Assembly (NCBI GenBank): GCA_034670065.1 | Contig: JAXMOG010000002.1 | Location: 372,001-436,000, forward strand | Origin: Mesobacterium_A sp034670065 | GTDB lineage: Bacteria > Pseudomonadota > Alphaproteobacteria > Rhodobacterales > Rhodobacteraceae | Direction: 5' to 3' | Length of the DNA: 64,000 bases | Part shown: positions 9,096 to 17,500 of the stretch, one piece after another | How the letters are laid out: each line of letters starts with the position of its first letter | Position numbering within the stretch: the stretch's first letter is position 1 | Position numbers and translations under genes: made by a program | The notes under the pieces: model-generated | Database searches by the model: none | What the model was told of the DNA's origin: nothing | What the model saw: the letters and a program-made list of their open reading frames with translations, nothing else

Positions 9096-10448
9096 ATGAA
9101 CACAAGAGCAGCGATACTGATCCTGCTGGCCCTATCTGCGCCAGCTTGGGCAAACCCTGTTGAACCCATGGTCAGACCCAAAATGCGGCCGGCGACGCCG
9201 CATATTTTGCGGGCCATCGAATCCATCGCCCCGGTCACGGCCTCATCGGTGTCAGCGCCAAAGAATTTGGTGCGGCCGCGTTTGCGGCCTGGAAATCTGG
9301 TCGCCGTAAAAGCCAAATCCGCCTCGGCGCAGGCCGGGTTTGCGAAATGGATCGCAGGCTTTCGAAACCGCGCCTTTGCCGCAGGCATCACCCCGCAGGT
9401 TTTTGACAGCGCCTTTCGGGATGTCCGCTACGATGCCGAGGTTATTGAGCGCGACAGTAAGCAGTCAGAATTCACCAAAACCATCTGGGAGTATTTGGAC
9501 AGCGCGGCTTCTGCGACGCGGGTGGCCAACGGCGCAAAAGCACTGGCCGCGAATCGCGCTTTGCTTGAGCGGATAGAGGCCAAATATGGCGTGGAAAAAC
9601 AGGTGGTCGTGGCCATCTGGGGGCTGGAATCTGCCTATGGGACATTTCGCGGCAGCAAGCCGGTTATCGGCTCGCTTGCGACCTTGGCATATGACGGCCG
9701 CCGTGGTGCGTTTTTCGAGGCCCAATTGCTGGATGCGCTCAAAATTTTGCAGAACGGTGATACCCGCAGCCGCAACATGAAAGGCAGCTGGGCCGGTGCG
9801 ATGGGGCATACCCAATTCATGCCAAGCAGCCACCAGTCGCTTGCGGTGGATTTCAACGGGGATGGGCGCCGCGATATCTGGTCTGATGACCCGACCGATG
9901 CATTGGCCTCAACCGCGAATTACTTGGCAAAGAACGGTTGGAAGACGGGAATTCCTTGGGGCGTTGAGGTGCGTTTGCCACGCGGTTTTGACTACGAACA
10001 AGCCAATCGGCGGATCAAGAAAAAGCCCTCTGAATGGGCAAAACAGGGTGTTTTAGGCATTGATGGCGCCTCGGTGAAGGATTTTGGTGCCGCGTCGGTA
10101 CTGCTGCCTGCCGGTGCGCAGGGTGCTGCCTTTTTGATTTTTGAGAACTTCGATGTGATCGAGCGATACAATACAGCCGACGCCTATGTGATTGGGGTTG
10201 GGCATTTGGCGGATCGCATCATTGGTGGTCGGGAAATCCAGGCCAATTGGCCGCGCGGTGACCGCGCGCTGACCTTTGATGAACGGCAGGAATTGCAGCG
10301 GCGATTGACGGCAAAGGGCTTCGATACGCACGGTGTGGATGGTAAGATCGGACCACTGACAATTGATGCTGTCAGGGCCTATCAGCGGTCTATCGGCACG
10401 GTGCCAGACGGCTATGCCTCGCTGAACATCCTGACCAAATTGCGCTGA
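9096..10448 (+). CDS. Lytic murein transglycosylase, MltB family, with peptidoglycan-binding domain
   Basis: A 450-residue periplasmic enzyme that cleaves the MurNAc-GlcNAc bond to give anhydromuropeptides. Residues 1-19 are a signal peptide ending LSAPAWA. The catalytic domain spans about 78-370 with the acid Glu at E178 in VVAIWGLES, and GAMGHTQFMPSS follows as in MltB. The last 65 residues form a PG_binding_1 repeat (LQRRLTAKGFDTHGVDG onward). There is no lipobox, so it is probably soluble periplasmic. The start at 9096 has a GAGG ribosome site and gives the signal peptide directly. Confidence 0.92.
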   Translation: MNTRAAILILLALSAPAWANPVEPMVRPKMRPATPHILRAIESIAPVTASSVSAPKNLVRPRLRPGNLVAVKAKSASAQAGFAKWIAGFRNRAFAAGITPQVFDSAFRDVRYDAEVIERDSKQSEFTKTIWEYLDSAASATRVANGAKALAANRALLERIEAKYGVEKQVVVAIWGLESAYGTFRGSKPVIGSLATLAYDGRRGAFFEAQLLDALKILQNGDTRSRNMKGSWAGAMGHTQFMPSSHQSLAVDFNGDGRRDIWSDDPTDALASTANYLAKNGWKTGIPWGVEVRLPRGFDYEQANRRIKKKPSEWAKQGVLGIDGASVKDFGAASVLLPAGAQGAAFLIFENFDVIERYNTADAYVIGVGHLADRIIGGREIQANWPRGDRALTFDERQELQRRLTAKGFDTHGVDGKIGPLTIDAVRAYQRSIGTVPDGYASLNILTKLR

Positions 10449-10553
10449 AGAAATTGGCAATAATGCCCCATGTTGCAATACCGCCACGCGCTGTCATTGA
10501 GATTTCACGCATCAGGTGCTAAATTCAGTCGTACTATGCCTAGCGTCGGGGCC

Positions 10554-10997
10554 ATGACGACGCGTTCCAAGGAGGACAATGATCTGTCTCTTACCGTCGA
10601 CACGGCCGTTGCCGTTGAACCGGGTATGCCCATGACGGGCACCGCACCCATGGCACTGACAAGCGAAATTCTGCTGTCTGCCATTCTCTCTGAAATCGAA
10701 GACATGAAGGCCGAGGAAGTCGTCCAGATTGACCTGCGTGGCAAGTCATCCATTGGCGACTATATGGTCGTTTGCTCGGGGCGTTCATCGCGCCAGGTTG
10801 CAGCCTTGTCTGAAAAGATTGTCGACCGGCTAAAGCAGGACTACGGCGTTCTGTGCAAAGTCGAAGGCAAAGAAACTGGCGACTGGGTGTTGATCGACTC
10901 CGGTGATGTGATTGTGCACGTGTTCCGCCCGGAAGTGCGCGAGTTCTATCAGTTGGAAAAAATGTGGATGCCGACCGCGGCTGACACTCGGGTCTGA
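10554..10997 (+). CDS. rsfS: Ribosome silencing factor RsfS
   Basis: RsfS binds ribosomal protein uL14 and blocks subunit joining when growth slows. The conserved domain covers about residues 45-140 and includes EEVVQIDLRGKSSIGDYMVV and CKVEGKETGDWVLID. The start is uncertain: ATGs at 10470, 10536, 10554, 10626, 10632 and 10650 share the frame. 10554 gives 147 residues; the true product may be shorter. The stop is one base before rlmH, and rsfS-rlmH adjacency is widely conserved in bacteria. Confidence 0.9.
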   Translation: MTTRSKEDNDLSLTVDTAVAVEPGMPMTGTAPMALTSEILLSAILSEIEDMKAEEVVQIDLRGKSSIGDYMVVCSGRSSRQVAALSEKIVDRLKQDYGVLCKVEGKETGDWVLIDSGDVIVHVFRPEVREFYQLEKMWMPTAADTRV

Positions 10998-10998
10998 C

Positions 10999-11472
10999 AT
11001 GCGCATTCACGTTCGGGCTGTAGGGCGGCTTCAGGGTCGCAGCGAAGAACGTGCGCTGACCGATGATTATATGGCCCGCTTCAACCAAACCAGTCGTGGA
11101 TTGGGATGGGGCGGGATAACCGAGGTCGAGGTCGAAGATAAAAAGGGTGGTGGCATGTCATCAGAAGCCACCCTGCTGCGCAAAGCCTTGCCCAAGGGCG
11201 CCGTTCTCGTCTGCCTGGATGAGCGCGGCAAGATGCTCAGCTCTCCTGAATTCTCAGAAAAACTACGGGGTTGGGCCGATCAGGGTCGCCCGGATGTGGC
11301 CTTTGTGATCGGCGGCGCAGACGGCATTGATCCGTCATTGCGTGCCGAGGCTGACGCACTGATCTCTTTCGGGCGCATGGTGTGGCCGCATAAGTTGGTG
11401 CGCGTCATGCTGGCCGAGCAATTGTATCGCGCGGCCTCTATTTTGGCAGGAAGCCCGTACCACCGGGTTTAG
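10999..11472 (+). CDS. rlmH: 23S rRNA (pseudouridine-1915-N3) methyltransferase
   Basis: RlmH is a small SPOUT methyltransferase that modifies pseudouridine 1915 in helix 69 of 23S rRNA on the 70S ribosome. The 157 residues match the family length. SPOUT knot motifs are visible: FVIGGADGIDPSL near 102-114 and VRVMLAEQLYRAASI near 134-148, with YHRV at the C-terminus as in the E. coli enzyme. The ATG lies one base after the rsfS stop, so the pair is co-translated. It is convergent with uppP. Confidence 0.96.
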   Translation: MRIHVRAVGRLQGRSEERALTDDYMARFNQTSRGLGWGGITEVEVEDKKGGGMSSEATLLRKALPKGAVLVCLDERGKMLSSPEFSEKLRGWADQGRPDVAFVIGGADGIDPSLRAEADALISFGRMVWPHKLVRVMLAEQLYRAASILAGSPYHRV

Positions 11473-11473
11473 A

Positions 11474-11493
11474 CGGCGGTGATTAAACCGCCG
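11474..11493. terminator. Hairpin between rlmH and uppP
   Basis: CGGCGGT and ACCGCCG form a 7-bp perfect stem with a 6-base loop between the two convergent stops; the uppP stop codon is inside it. No T-run follows on either strand, so it may aid termination or protect 3' ends rather than act as a strong intrinsic terminator. Confidence 0.45.
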
Positions 11494-12310
11494 CACCTGG
11501 TGCCCAGCCGCCATATGCCAAGATCAGCAAGATCACACCCAAAATCACCCTATAGATGACATATGGCGTAAAGCTGACAGACTTCAGCAAGCGCATCATC
11601 AGTGTCAGTGCGACCAGGGCTGCGAGGAAGGACAGGAATGCTGCGATTGCCCCGTCTCGCGCTGCAGCGGCATCGGCTGTTGCAACAACCTCTAGTCCCA
11701 GCAGGGTTGCAGAGGCGATGATTGTCGGGATCGACATCAGCATGGCCAGCTTGGCGCCACCGGCGCGTTCATATCCCAGCTGACGTGCCGCCGTTATGGT
11801 GATGCCCGAACGAGACGTGCCTGGGATCAACGCGACCGCCTGCCAAAGCCCCATGATCAGCGCATCTTTCAAGGACCAATTGGTGTCGGTTTTTTCGGTC
11901 GCGCCTTTCTGGTCAGCCCAATACAGAACGAGGCCAAAAATCAACATGGCCCAGCCAATCACCGCGACAGAACGCATCGCGTCATCCAGCCCGGTGATTT
12001 TGAGGATAAGGCCAATAATGATGACCGGGATTGTCGCCATGATCAGCAGAAACGCCAGTTTCGCGCCGGGCGTATCCATCTTGCCGGTCATGAGCCGTAG
12101 CGTTCCGATAGCGGCGTCGCGCACATCACGCCAGAAATACAGGATAACGGCGAACAAGGTGCCCACATGCACCGCGACGTCTAGGACTTGTCCCTGGTCT
12201 TGCATCCCCGTTAGATTCGGCAAGAGAATCAGGTGTCCTGATGAAGAAATAGGCAAAAACTCTGTAACCCCTTGGATGAGGGCCAGAATAACGAGCTGAG
12301 TCAAAGGCAT
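11483..12310 (-). CDS. uppP: Undecaprenyl-diphosphate phosphatase
   Basis: UppP (BacA) dephosphorylates undecaprenyl pyrophosphate to recycle the lipid carrier for peptidoglycan and other surface polymers; family members also confer bacitracin tolerance. The 275 residues are mostly hydrophobic (about eight membrane segments). Both catalytic motifs are clear: GVTEFLPISSSGHL at residues 14-27 and PGTSRSG at 163-169. It is divergent from gltD across a 225-base gap that contains a perfect 23-bp palindrome. Confidence 0.96.
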   Translation of the reverse strand: MPLTQLVILALIQGVTEFLPISSSGHLILLPNLTGMQDQGQVLDVAVHVGTLFAVILYFWRDVRDAAIGTLRLMTGKMDTPGAKLAFLLIMATIPVIIIGLILKITGLDDAMRSVAVIGWAMLIFGLVLYWADQKGATEKTDTNWSLKDALIMGLWQAVALIPGTSRSGITITAARQLGYERAGGAKLAMLMSIPTIIASATLLGLEVVATADAAAARDGAIAAFLSFLAALVALTLMMRLLKSVSFTPYVIYRVILGVILLILAYGGWAPGAAV

Positions 12311-12376
12311 GTTGGCACTTTCATCAATCTGATACGCCTTCGGTATAAATCCATAAGATTCAAAGGGAAGCGATAA

Positions 12377-12399
12377 TTTAAGTCCGATTCGGACTTAAA
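12377..12399. promoter_or_regulatory. 23-bp perfect palindrome between uppP and gltD
   Basis: TTTAAGTCCGA and TCGGACTTAAA are exact inverted copies around a single T. The element lies 67 bases ahead of uppP and 137 bases ahead of gltD. Its length and perfection suit the operator of a dimeric regulator. Because glutamate synthase carries iron-sulfur clusters, an Rrf2-type regulator is one candidate, but nothing in the sequence proves it. As RNA it would form a stem with a tiny loop and no T-run directly after it. Confidence 0.5.
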
Positions 12400-12402
12400 A
12401 AT

Positions 12403-12425
12403 GCTGTATTGCAGCGATTTTTTTT
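12403..12425 (+). terminator. Possible weak leader terminator ahead of gltD
   Basis: GCTGT and GCAGC form a 5-bp stem (one G-T pair) with a 3-base loop, followed after two bases by eight consecutive T. It lies just downstream of the 23-bp palindrome and 111 bases before gltD. No plus-strand gene precedes it, so if real it would act as a leader attenuator on gltD transcription or terminate stray transcripts. The stem is short and the call is weak. Confidence 0.25.
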
Positions 12426-12535
12426 CCAAAATGGCCGCATATTTCAAAAATAGGTCAGTACGTGTGACTTTTCTTTCCGAATTGCATCGCGTATCAGGGC
12501 TGCTCAGACAGTAATCCCCTCCGGAGGTCCTGCCC

Positions 12536-13972
12536 ATGGCAAAGCAGCCGATGCTAAAATTCGTGAACGTTGAAAGAGACATGCCCCAAAAACGGGAAGC
12601 AGATGTCCGGAACAAAGATTTCGACGAAATTTATGCTGAATACGCAGCTGCGAAAGCTGAAGAGCAGGCAAGCCGCTGTAGCCAGTGTGGTGTTCCATAC
12701 TGCCAAAGCCATTGCCCGTTGCACAACAATATCCCCGACTGGCTGCGCCTGACCGCGACCGGCCGTCTGGAAGAAGCGTATCGCGTCAGCCAAGCGACCA
12801 ATACCTTCCCCGAAATTTGCGGACGCATCTGCCCACAGGATCGTCTTTGTGAAGGCAACTGTGTGATTGAACAGTCTGGCCACGGCACAGTGACGATCGG
12901 CAGCGTCGAAAAGTACATTACCGACACGGCATGGGAAAAGGGCTGGGTCCTGCCTTCAACCCCGTCAAGTGAGCGCAAGGAAAGCGTTGGTATCATCGGC
13001 GCGGGTCCAGGTGGATTGGCCGCGGCTGACATGCTGCGCAAAGCCGGTGTGCAGGTTACTGTATATGATCGTTACGACCGCGCAGGTGGCCTGCTGACCT
13101 ACGGCATCCCCGGTTTCAAATTGGAAAAAGACGTTGTCATGCGCCGCAACAAGTTGCTGGAAGACAGCGGCGTGACCTTCAAGCTGAATTGCAACGTTGG
13201 TGAAGACATCAGTTTTGATGACATCCGCAGCGCGCATGACGCGGTCATTATTGCCACCGGTGTTTACAAGAGCCGTGACTTGGCCGGGCCAGGCAGCGGC
13301 GCGCAGGGCATTGTTCAGGCACTCGACTATCTGACCGCCTCCAACAAGTCGTCCAACTTCGGTGATACGGTTGCCGAGTTCGAAAGCGGTGCGTTGAATG
13401 CCAAAGGCAAAAAGATCGTTGTGATTGGCGGCGGTGACACGGCAATGGATTGTGTGCGCACAGCCATTCGTCAGGGCGCGGAAAGCGTAAAATGTCTGTA
13501 CCGTCGCGATCGCGCCAATATGCCCGGTTCGCAACGTGAAGTTCAGAACGCCGAGGAAGAAGGCGTGGTATTTGAGTGGCTGACCGCCCCCAAGGGTTTT
13601 GTGGGCGAGCCAGTCACAGGCGCGATCGTTCAGCGCATGCGTTTGGGCGCACCTGATGCCAGCGGCCGTCAAAGCCCTGAGATTATCGAGGGGTCCGACT
13701 ATACCGAAGAGGCCGATCTGGTGATTACCGCATTGGGCTTTTCGCCAGAGGATCTGCCCACGCTATGGGACACAGAAGAACTGAGCGTGACCCGTTGGGG
13801 CACAATCAAGGCTGAGTTTTCCTCAGGTCGCACAGCTCTGCCGGGCGTTTATGCTGTCGGCGACATTGTGCGCGGTGCATCGCTGGTTGTCTGGGCGATC
13901 CGTGATGGTCGTGATTGCGCCGAGGCGGTGTTGTCAGATCTGAATGGCGCTGCGGCAGTGGCTGCTGAGTAG
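12536..13972 (+). CDS. gltD: Glutamate synthase (NADPH) small subunit
   Basis: The beta subunit oxidises NADPH and feeds electrons through FAD to the alpha subunit, making glutamate from glutamine and 2-oxoglutarate. The N-terminus has the cysteine sets for two 4Fe-4S clusters (C48, C51, C56, C60 and C95, C99, C105, C109). An FAD-binding GAGPGGLAAADMLRKAG begins near 155 and an NADPH-binding VVIGGGDTAMDC lies near 294. The length of 478 fits the family. A strong GGAGG precedes the ATG, inside a CCTCCGGAGG palindrome (12518-12527). It is the first gene of gltD-GFA-gltB. Confidence 0.97.
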   Translation: MAKQPMLKFVNVERDMPQKREADVRNKDFDEIYAEYAAAKAEEQASRCSQCGVPYCQSHCPLHNNIPDWLRLTATGRLEEAYRVSQATNTFPEICGRICPQDRLCEGNCVIEQSGHGTVTIGSVEKYITDTAWEKGWVLPSTPSSERKESVGIIGAGPGGLAAADMLRKAGVQVTVYDRYDRAGGLLTYGIPGFKLEKDVVMRRNKLLEDSGVTFKLNCNVGEDISFDDIRSAHDAVIIATGVYKSRDLAGPGSGAQGIVQALDYLTASNKSSNFGDTVAEFESGALNAKGKKIVVIGGGDTAMDCVRTAIRQGAESVKCLYRRDRANMPGSQREVQNAEEEGVVFEWLTAPKGFVGEPVTGAIVQRMRLGAPDASGRQSPEIIEGSDYTEEADLVITALGFSPEDLPTLWDTEELSVTRWGTIKAEFSSGRTALPGVYAVGDIVRGASLVVWAIRDGRDCAEAVLSDLNGAAAVAAE

Positions 13973-14097
13973 GGGCGATCCGGGCAGGTCGGGGCCCAAG
14001 CGGGCCTCCGATACCCAGCCTACTGAAAATCAATTCTTAACGGACAGCCCCGCCGTTCAGGCGGGTGCGAAAACACCAAGCGAACAAGGGACGCAGA

Positions 14098-14541
14098 ATG
14101 TCAGAGAAGACGGGACAATGCATGTGCGGCGCTGTGCGCTTTACTGCGTCTGATGTGCCGTCGGAATTTGGCGCGTGCCATTGTGAAATGTGCCGCCGCT
14201 GGACAGGGTCGGCGTTGTTGGGCGTCACAGTGCCGCAAGAAAACGTGCACTGGACAGGCGCCGAACACATCGCGAAGCTGCAAAGCTCACCCTGGGCTGA
14301 GCGGGCATGGTGCCGTGAATGCGGCACGCCTTTGTATTACCACGTCACGATGGATGGGCCGATGCAGGCCAATATCGAAATGCCGATAGGGCTGCTTGAC
14401 GATGCATCCGGAATGACACTGACAAATGAAATCTACATCGACCACAAACCCGATGGCTTTGCCTATACCGGTGATCATCCGCGTCTGACGCGGAAAGAGA
14501 CGCTGGCAAAGTTCGGGATCTCGGATGAGGGAGACCTGTGA
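14098..14541 (+). CDS. GFA/CENP-V family zinc protein
   Basis: A 147-residue protein of the glutathione-dependent formaldehyde-activating (GFA) family. It has the family's seven zinc-binding cysteines: C8, C10, C27, C29, C32, C72 and C75. Founding members were reported to condense formaldehyde with glutathione, but most relatives have no proven activity. The start at 14098 follows an AAGGG ribosome site and gives MSEKTGQCMCG. Its stop overlaps the gltB start (TGATG), so it is embedded and probably translationally coupled in the glutamate synthase operon. Its role there is unknown. Confidence 0.87.
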   Translation: MSEKTGQCMCGAVRFTASDVPSEFGACHCEMCRRWTGSALLGVTVPQENVHWTGAEHIAKLQSSPWAERAWCRECGTPLYYHVTMDGPMQANIEMPIGLLDDASGMTLTNEIYIDHKPDGFAYTGDHPRLTRKETLAKFGISDEGDL

Positions 14542-17500
14542 TGACCAAGTATGACGCGAATTGGGCCGCTGCCGAAGAAGCCAAGCGCAAGTGGATGGCG
14601 GAAAACGGATTGTATTCCGAAGAGGACGAGCATTCGTCCTGTGGTGTTGGTCTGGTCGTCGCGATCGACGGCAAGCCGTCACGCAAAGTTGTGGATGCGG
14701 GTATCTCGGCCCTGAAGGCGATCTGGCACCGTGGGGCCGTTGATGCCGATGGTAAGACCGGTGACGGCGCTGGTATTCACGTGCAAATCCCGGTGGCCTT
14801 TTTCTACGACCAGATTGACCGCACTGGCCACAAGCCGCGCATGGACGAAACGCTGGCCGTTGGTCAGGTCTTTCTGCCGCGCACTGATTTCGGCGCACAA
14901 GAGGCATGCCGGACGATTGTTGAAACCGAAGTTCTGCGCATGGGCTATTACATTTACGGCTGGCGCCATGTGCCGGTTTCCGTAGGGTGCCTGGGCGAAA
15001 AGGCCAACGCGACCCGCCCCGAGATCGAACAGATCCTGATCTCTAACGCGAAGGGTGTGGATGAAGAGACCTTTGAGCGGGAACTGTATGTTATCCGTCG
15101 GCGCATTGAAAAAGCGGCCGGTGCTGCTGGCATTGGCGGGCTGTATATTGCATCGCTTTCATGCCGGTCGATCATCTACAAAGGCATGATGCTGGCCGAG
15201 CAGGTTTCAGAGTTTTATCCTGACCTGCAGGATGAACGCTTTGAATCCGCGTTCGCCATCTATCACCAGCGGTATTCGACCAACACGTTCCCGCAGTGGT
15301 GGCTGGCCCAGCCGTTCCGCATGCTGGCGCATAACGGCGAGATCAACACGCTGAAAGGCAACGTCAATTGGATGAAGAGCCACGAAATTCGTATGGCGTC
15401 TTCGACATTTGGTGATCTGGCCGAAGACATCAAACCGATCATCCCCAACGGGTCGTCTGACTCGGCAGCGCTGGATGCCGTGTTCGAGGTTCTGGTGCGC
15501 GCCGGGCGAAATGCACCAATGGCCAAAACCATGCTGGTGCCGGAAAGCTGGTCCAAGCAAGCGGTTGAGCTGCCGCAGGCGTGGCGCGATATGTACTCCT
15601 ATTGCAACTCTGTGATGGAGCCATGGGATGGCCCTGCCGCATTGGCAATGACTGATGGTCGTTGGGTTTGCGGTGGTCTGGACCGTAACGGTCTGCGGCC
15701 GATGCGCTATGTCGTAACCGGTGACAACCTTCTGATCGCGGGCTCCGAAGCGGGCATGGTTACGGTCGATGAATCCACCGTTCGTGAAAAAGGCGCGTTG
15801 GGGCCGGGGCAGATCATTGCTGTCGATATGGCCGAAGGCAAACTGTACCACGACACCGAAATCAAAGATCGTCTCTCCGCAGCACAGCCCTTTGGCGATT
15901 GGGTTGGCAAGATCAACGAACTTGATGATGCAATGGCCAAGATCGAGGAAACCCCGATCTATGAAGCCGGCGAATTGCGCCGTCGTCAGATTGCTGCGGG
16001 CTTCACTGTTGAAGAGCTTGAGCAGATTCTGTCGCCAATGGCCGAAGACGGCAAGGAATCCCTGGCATCCATGGGCGATGACACGCCGCCAGCGGTTCTT
16101 TCCAAGAAGTATCGCCCTCTCAGCCATTACTTCCGCCAGAACTTCAGCCAGGTGACGAACCCGCCAATCGACAGTTTGCGCGAATACCGGGTGATGAGCC
16201 TGAAAACACGGTTCGGTAACCTGAAAAACGTTTTGGATGAATCCAGCGCTCAGACCGAAATCTTTGTTTTGGATAGTCCCTTTGTGGGCAACGCCCAGTT
16301 TGTAGAGCTGAGAAAACAGTTCAACGCGACCAGCGTTGAGATTGACTGTACGTTCCCGGTGAACGGCGGCAAATGGGCACTGCGCGAAGGTCTGGCACGA
16401 ATTCGGAGCGAGGCAGAAGATGCCGTTCGTTCCGGTGCGGGACATGTCATTCTGACGGATCAGGGCTGTAACGAAGAAAACGTTTCGATGCCGATGATCC
16501 TGGCCACCAGCGCGGTGCACAGCCACCTGACGCGCAAGGGTCTGCGCACGTTCTGCAGCCTGAACGTTCGGTCAGCCGAATGTATCGATCCGCATTACTT
16601 TGCGGTTTTGATCGGGGCAGGCGCCACCGTGGTGAACCCCTATCTGGCCGAAGACAGCCTTGCGGATCGTATTCGCCGTGGCTTGTTAGAGATGACCCTG
16701 ACCGAAGCCGTCGCCAAATACCGCGAGGCGGTGGATGCTGGTTTGCTGAAAATCATGTCCAAGATGGGTATCTCTGTCATCTCGTCCTATCGTGGCGGGC
16801 TGAACTTTGAGGCCGTTGGATTGTCACGTGCGATGTGCGCGGAGTATTTTCCGGGTATGCTAAGCCGTATATCGGGTATTGGGGTGTCTGGCGTTCAAAA
16901 GAAAGCCGAAGACATTCATGCACTTGGCTTCCTGAATGGCCAAGACGTGTTGCCCATTGGCGGTTTTTACAAATCGCGTAAGTCCGGCGAAACCCATGCT
17001 TGGGGTGCGCAATCCATGCACCTGATGCAAGCGGCCTGTAACAAGGCCAGCTATGAGCTGTGGAAGACTTATTCCAAGGCGATGCAGTCCAACCCACCGA
17101 TTCATTTGCGTGACCTTTTGGCGATCAAACCGATTGGCGAAGCAATTCCGCTGGAGGAAGTGGAAAGCATCACCTCGATCCGCAAGCGGTTCGTGACGCC
17201 TGGTATGTCGCTGGGGGCTTTGTCGCCCGAAGCGCATAAAACGCTGAACGTCGCGATGAACCGGATCGGTGCCAAATCCGACTCTGGTGAAGGTGGTGAA
17301 GACCCGGCGCATTTCGTGCCCGAACCCAATGGCGATAACCCATCCGCAAAGATCAAGCAGGTGGCATCTGGCCGGTTCGGCGTGACCGCAGAATACCTGA
17401 ACCACTGCGAAGAGCTGGAAATCAAGGTGGCCCAGGGTGCCAAGCCCGGCGAGGGTGGCCAGTTGCCCGGTATGAAGGTGACAGACCTGATCGCGCGTTT

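Noticed and set aside
12313..12318. TGGCAC resembling half of a sigma-54 promoter
   Set aside because: The required TTGC element at the right spacing is missing.
12518..12527. CCTCCGGAGG palindrome at the gltD ribosome site
   Set aside because: A 10-bp palindrome without a loop cannot fold back; it is explained by a strong Shine-Dalgarno with chance flanks.
15207..16526. A 439-codon open frame antisense inside gltB
   Set aside because: It is opposite a strongly conserved gene, lacks family features and a ribosome site, and reflects codon bias of the real frame.
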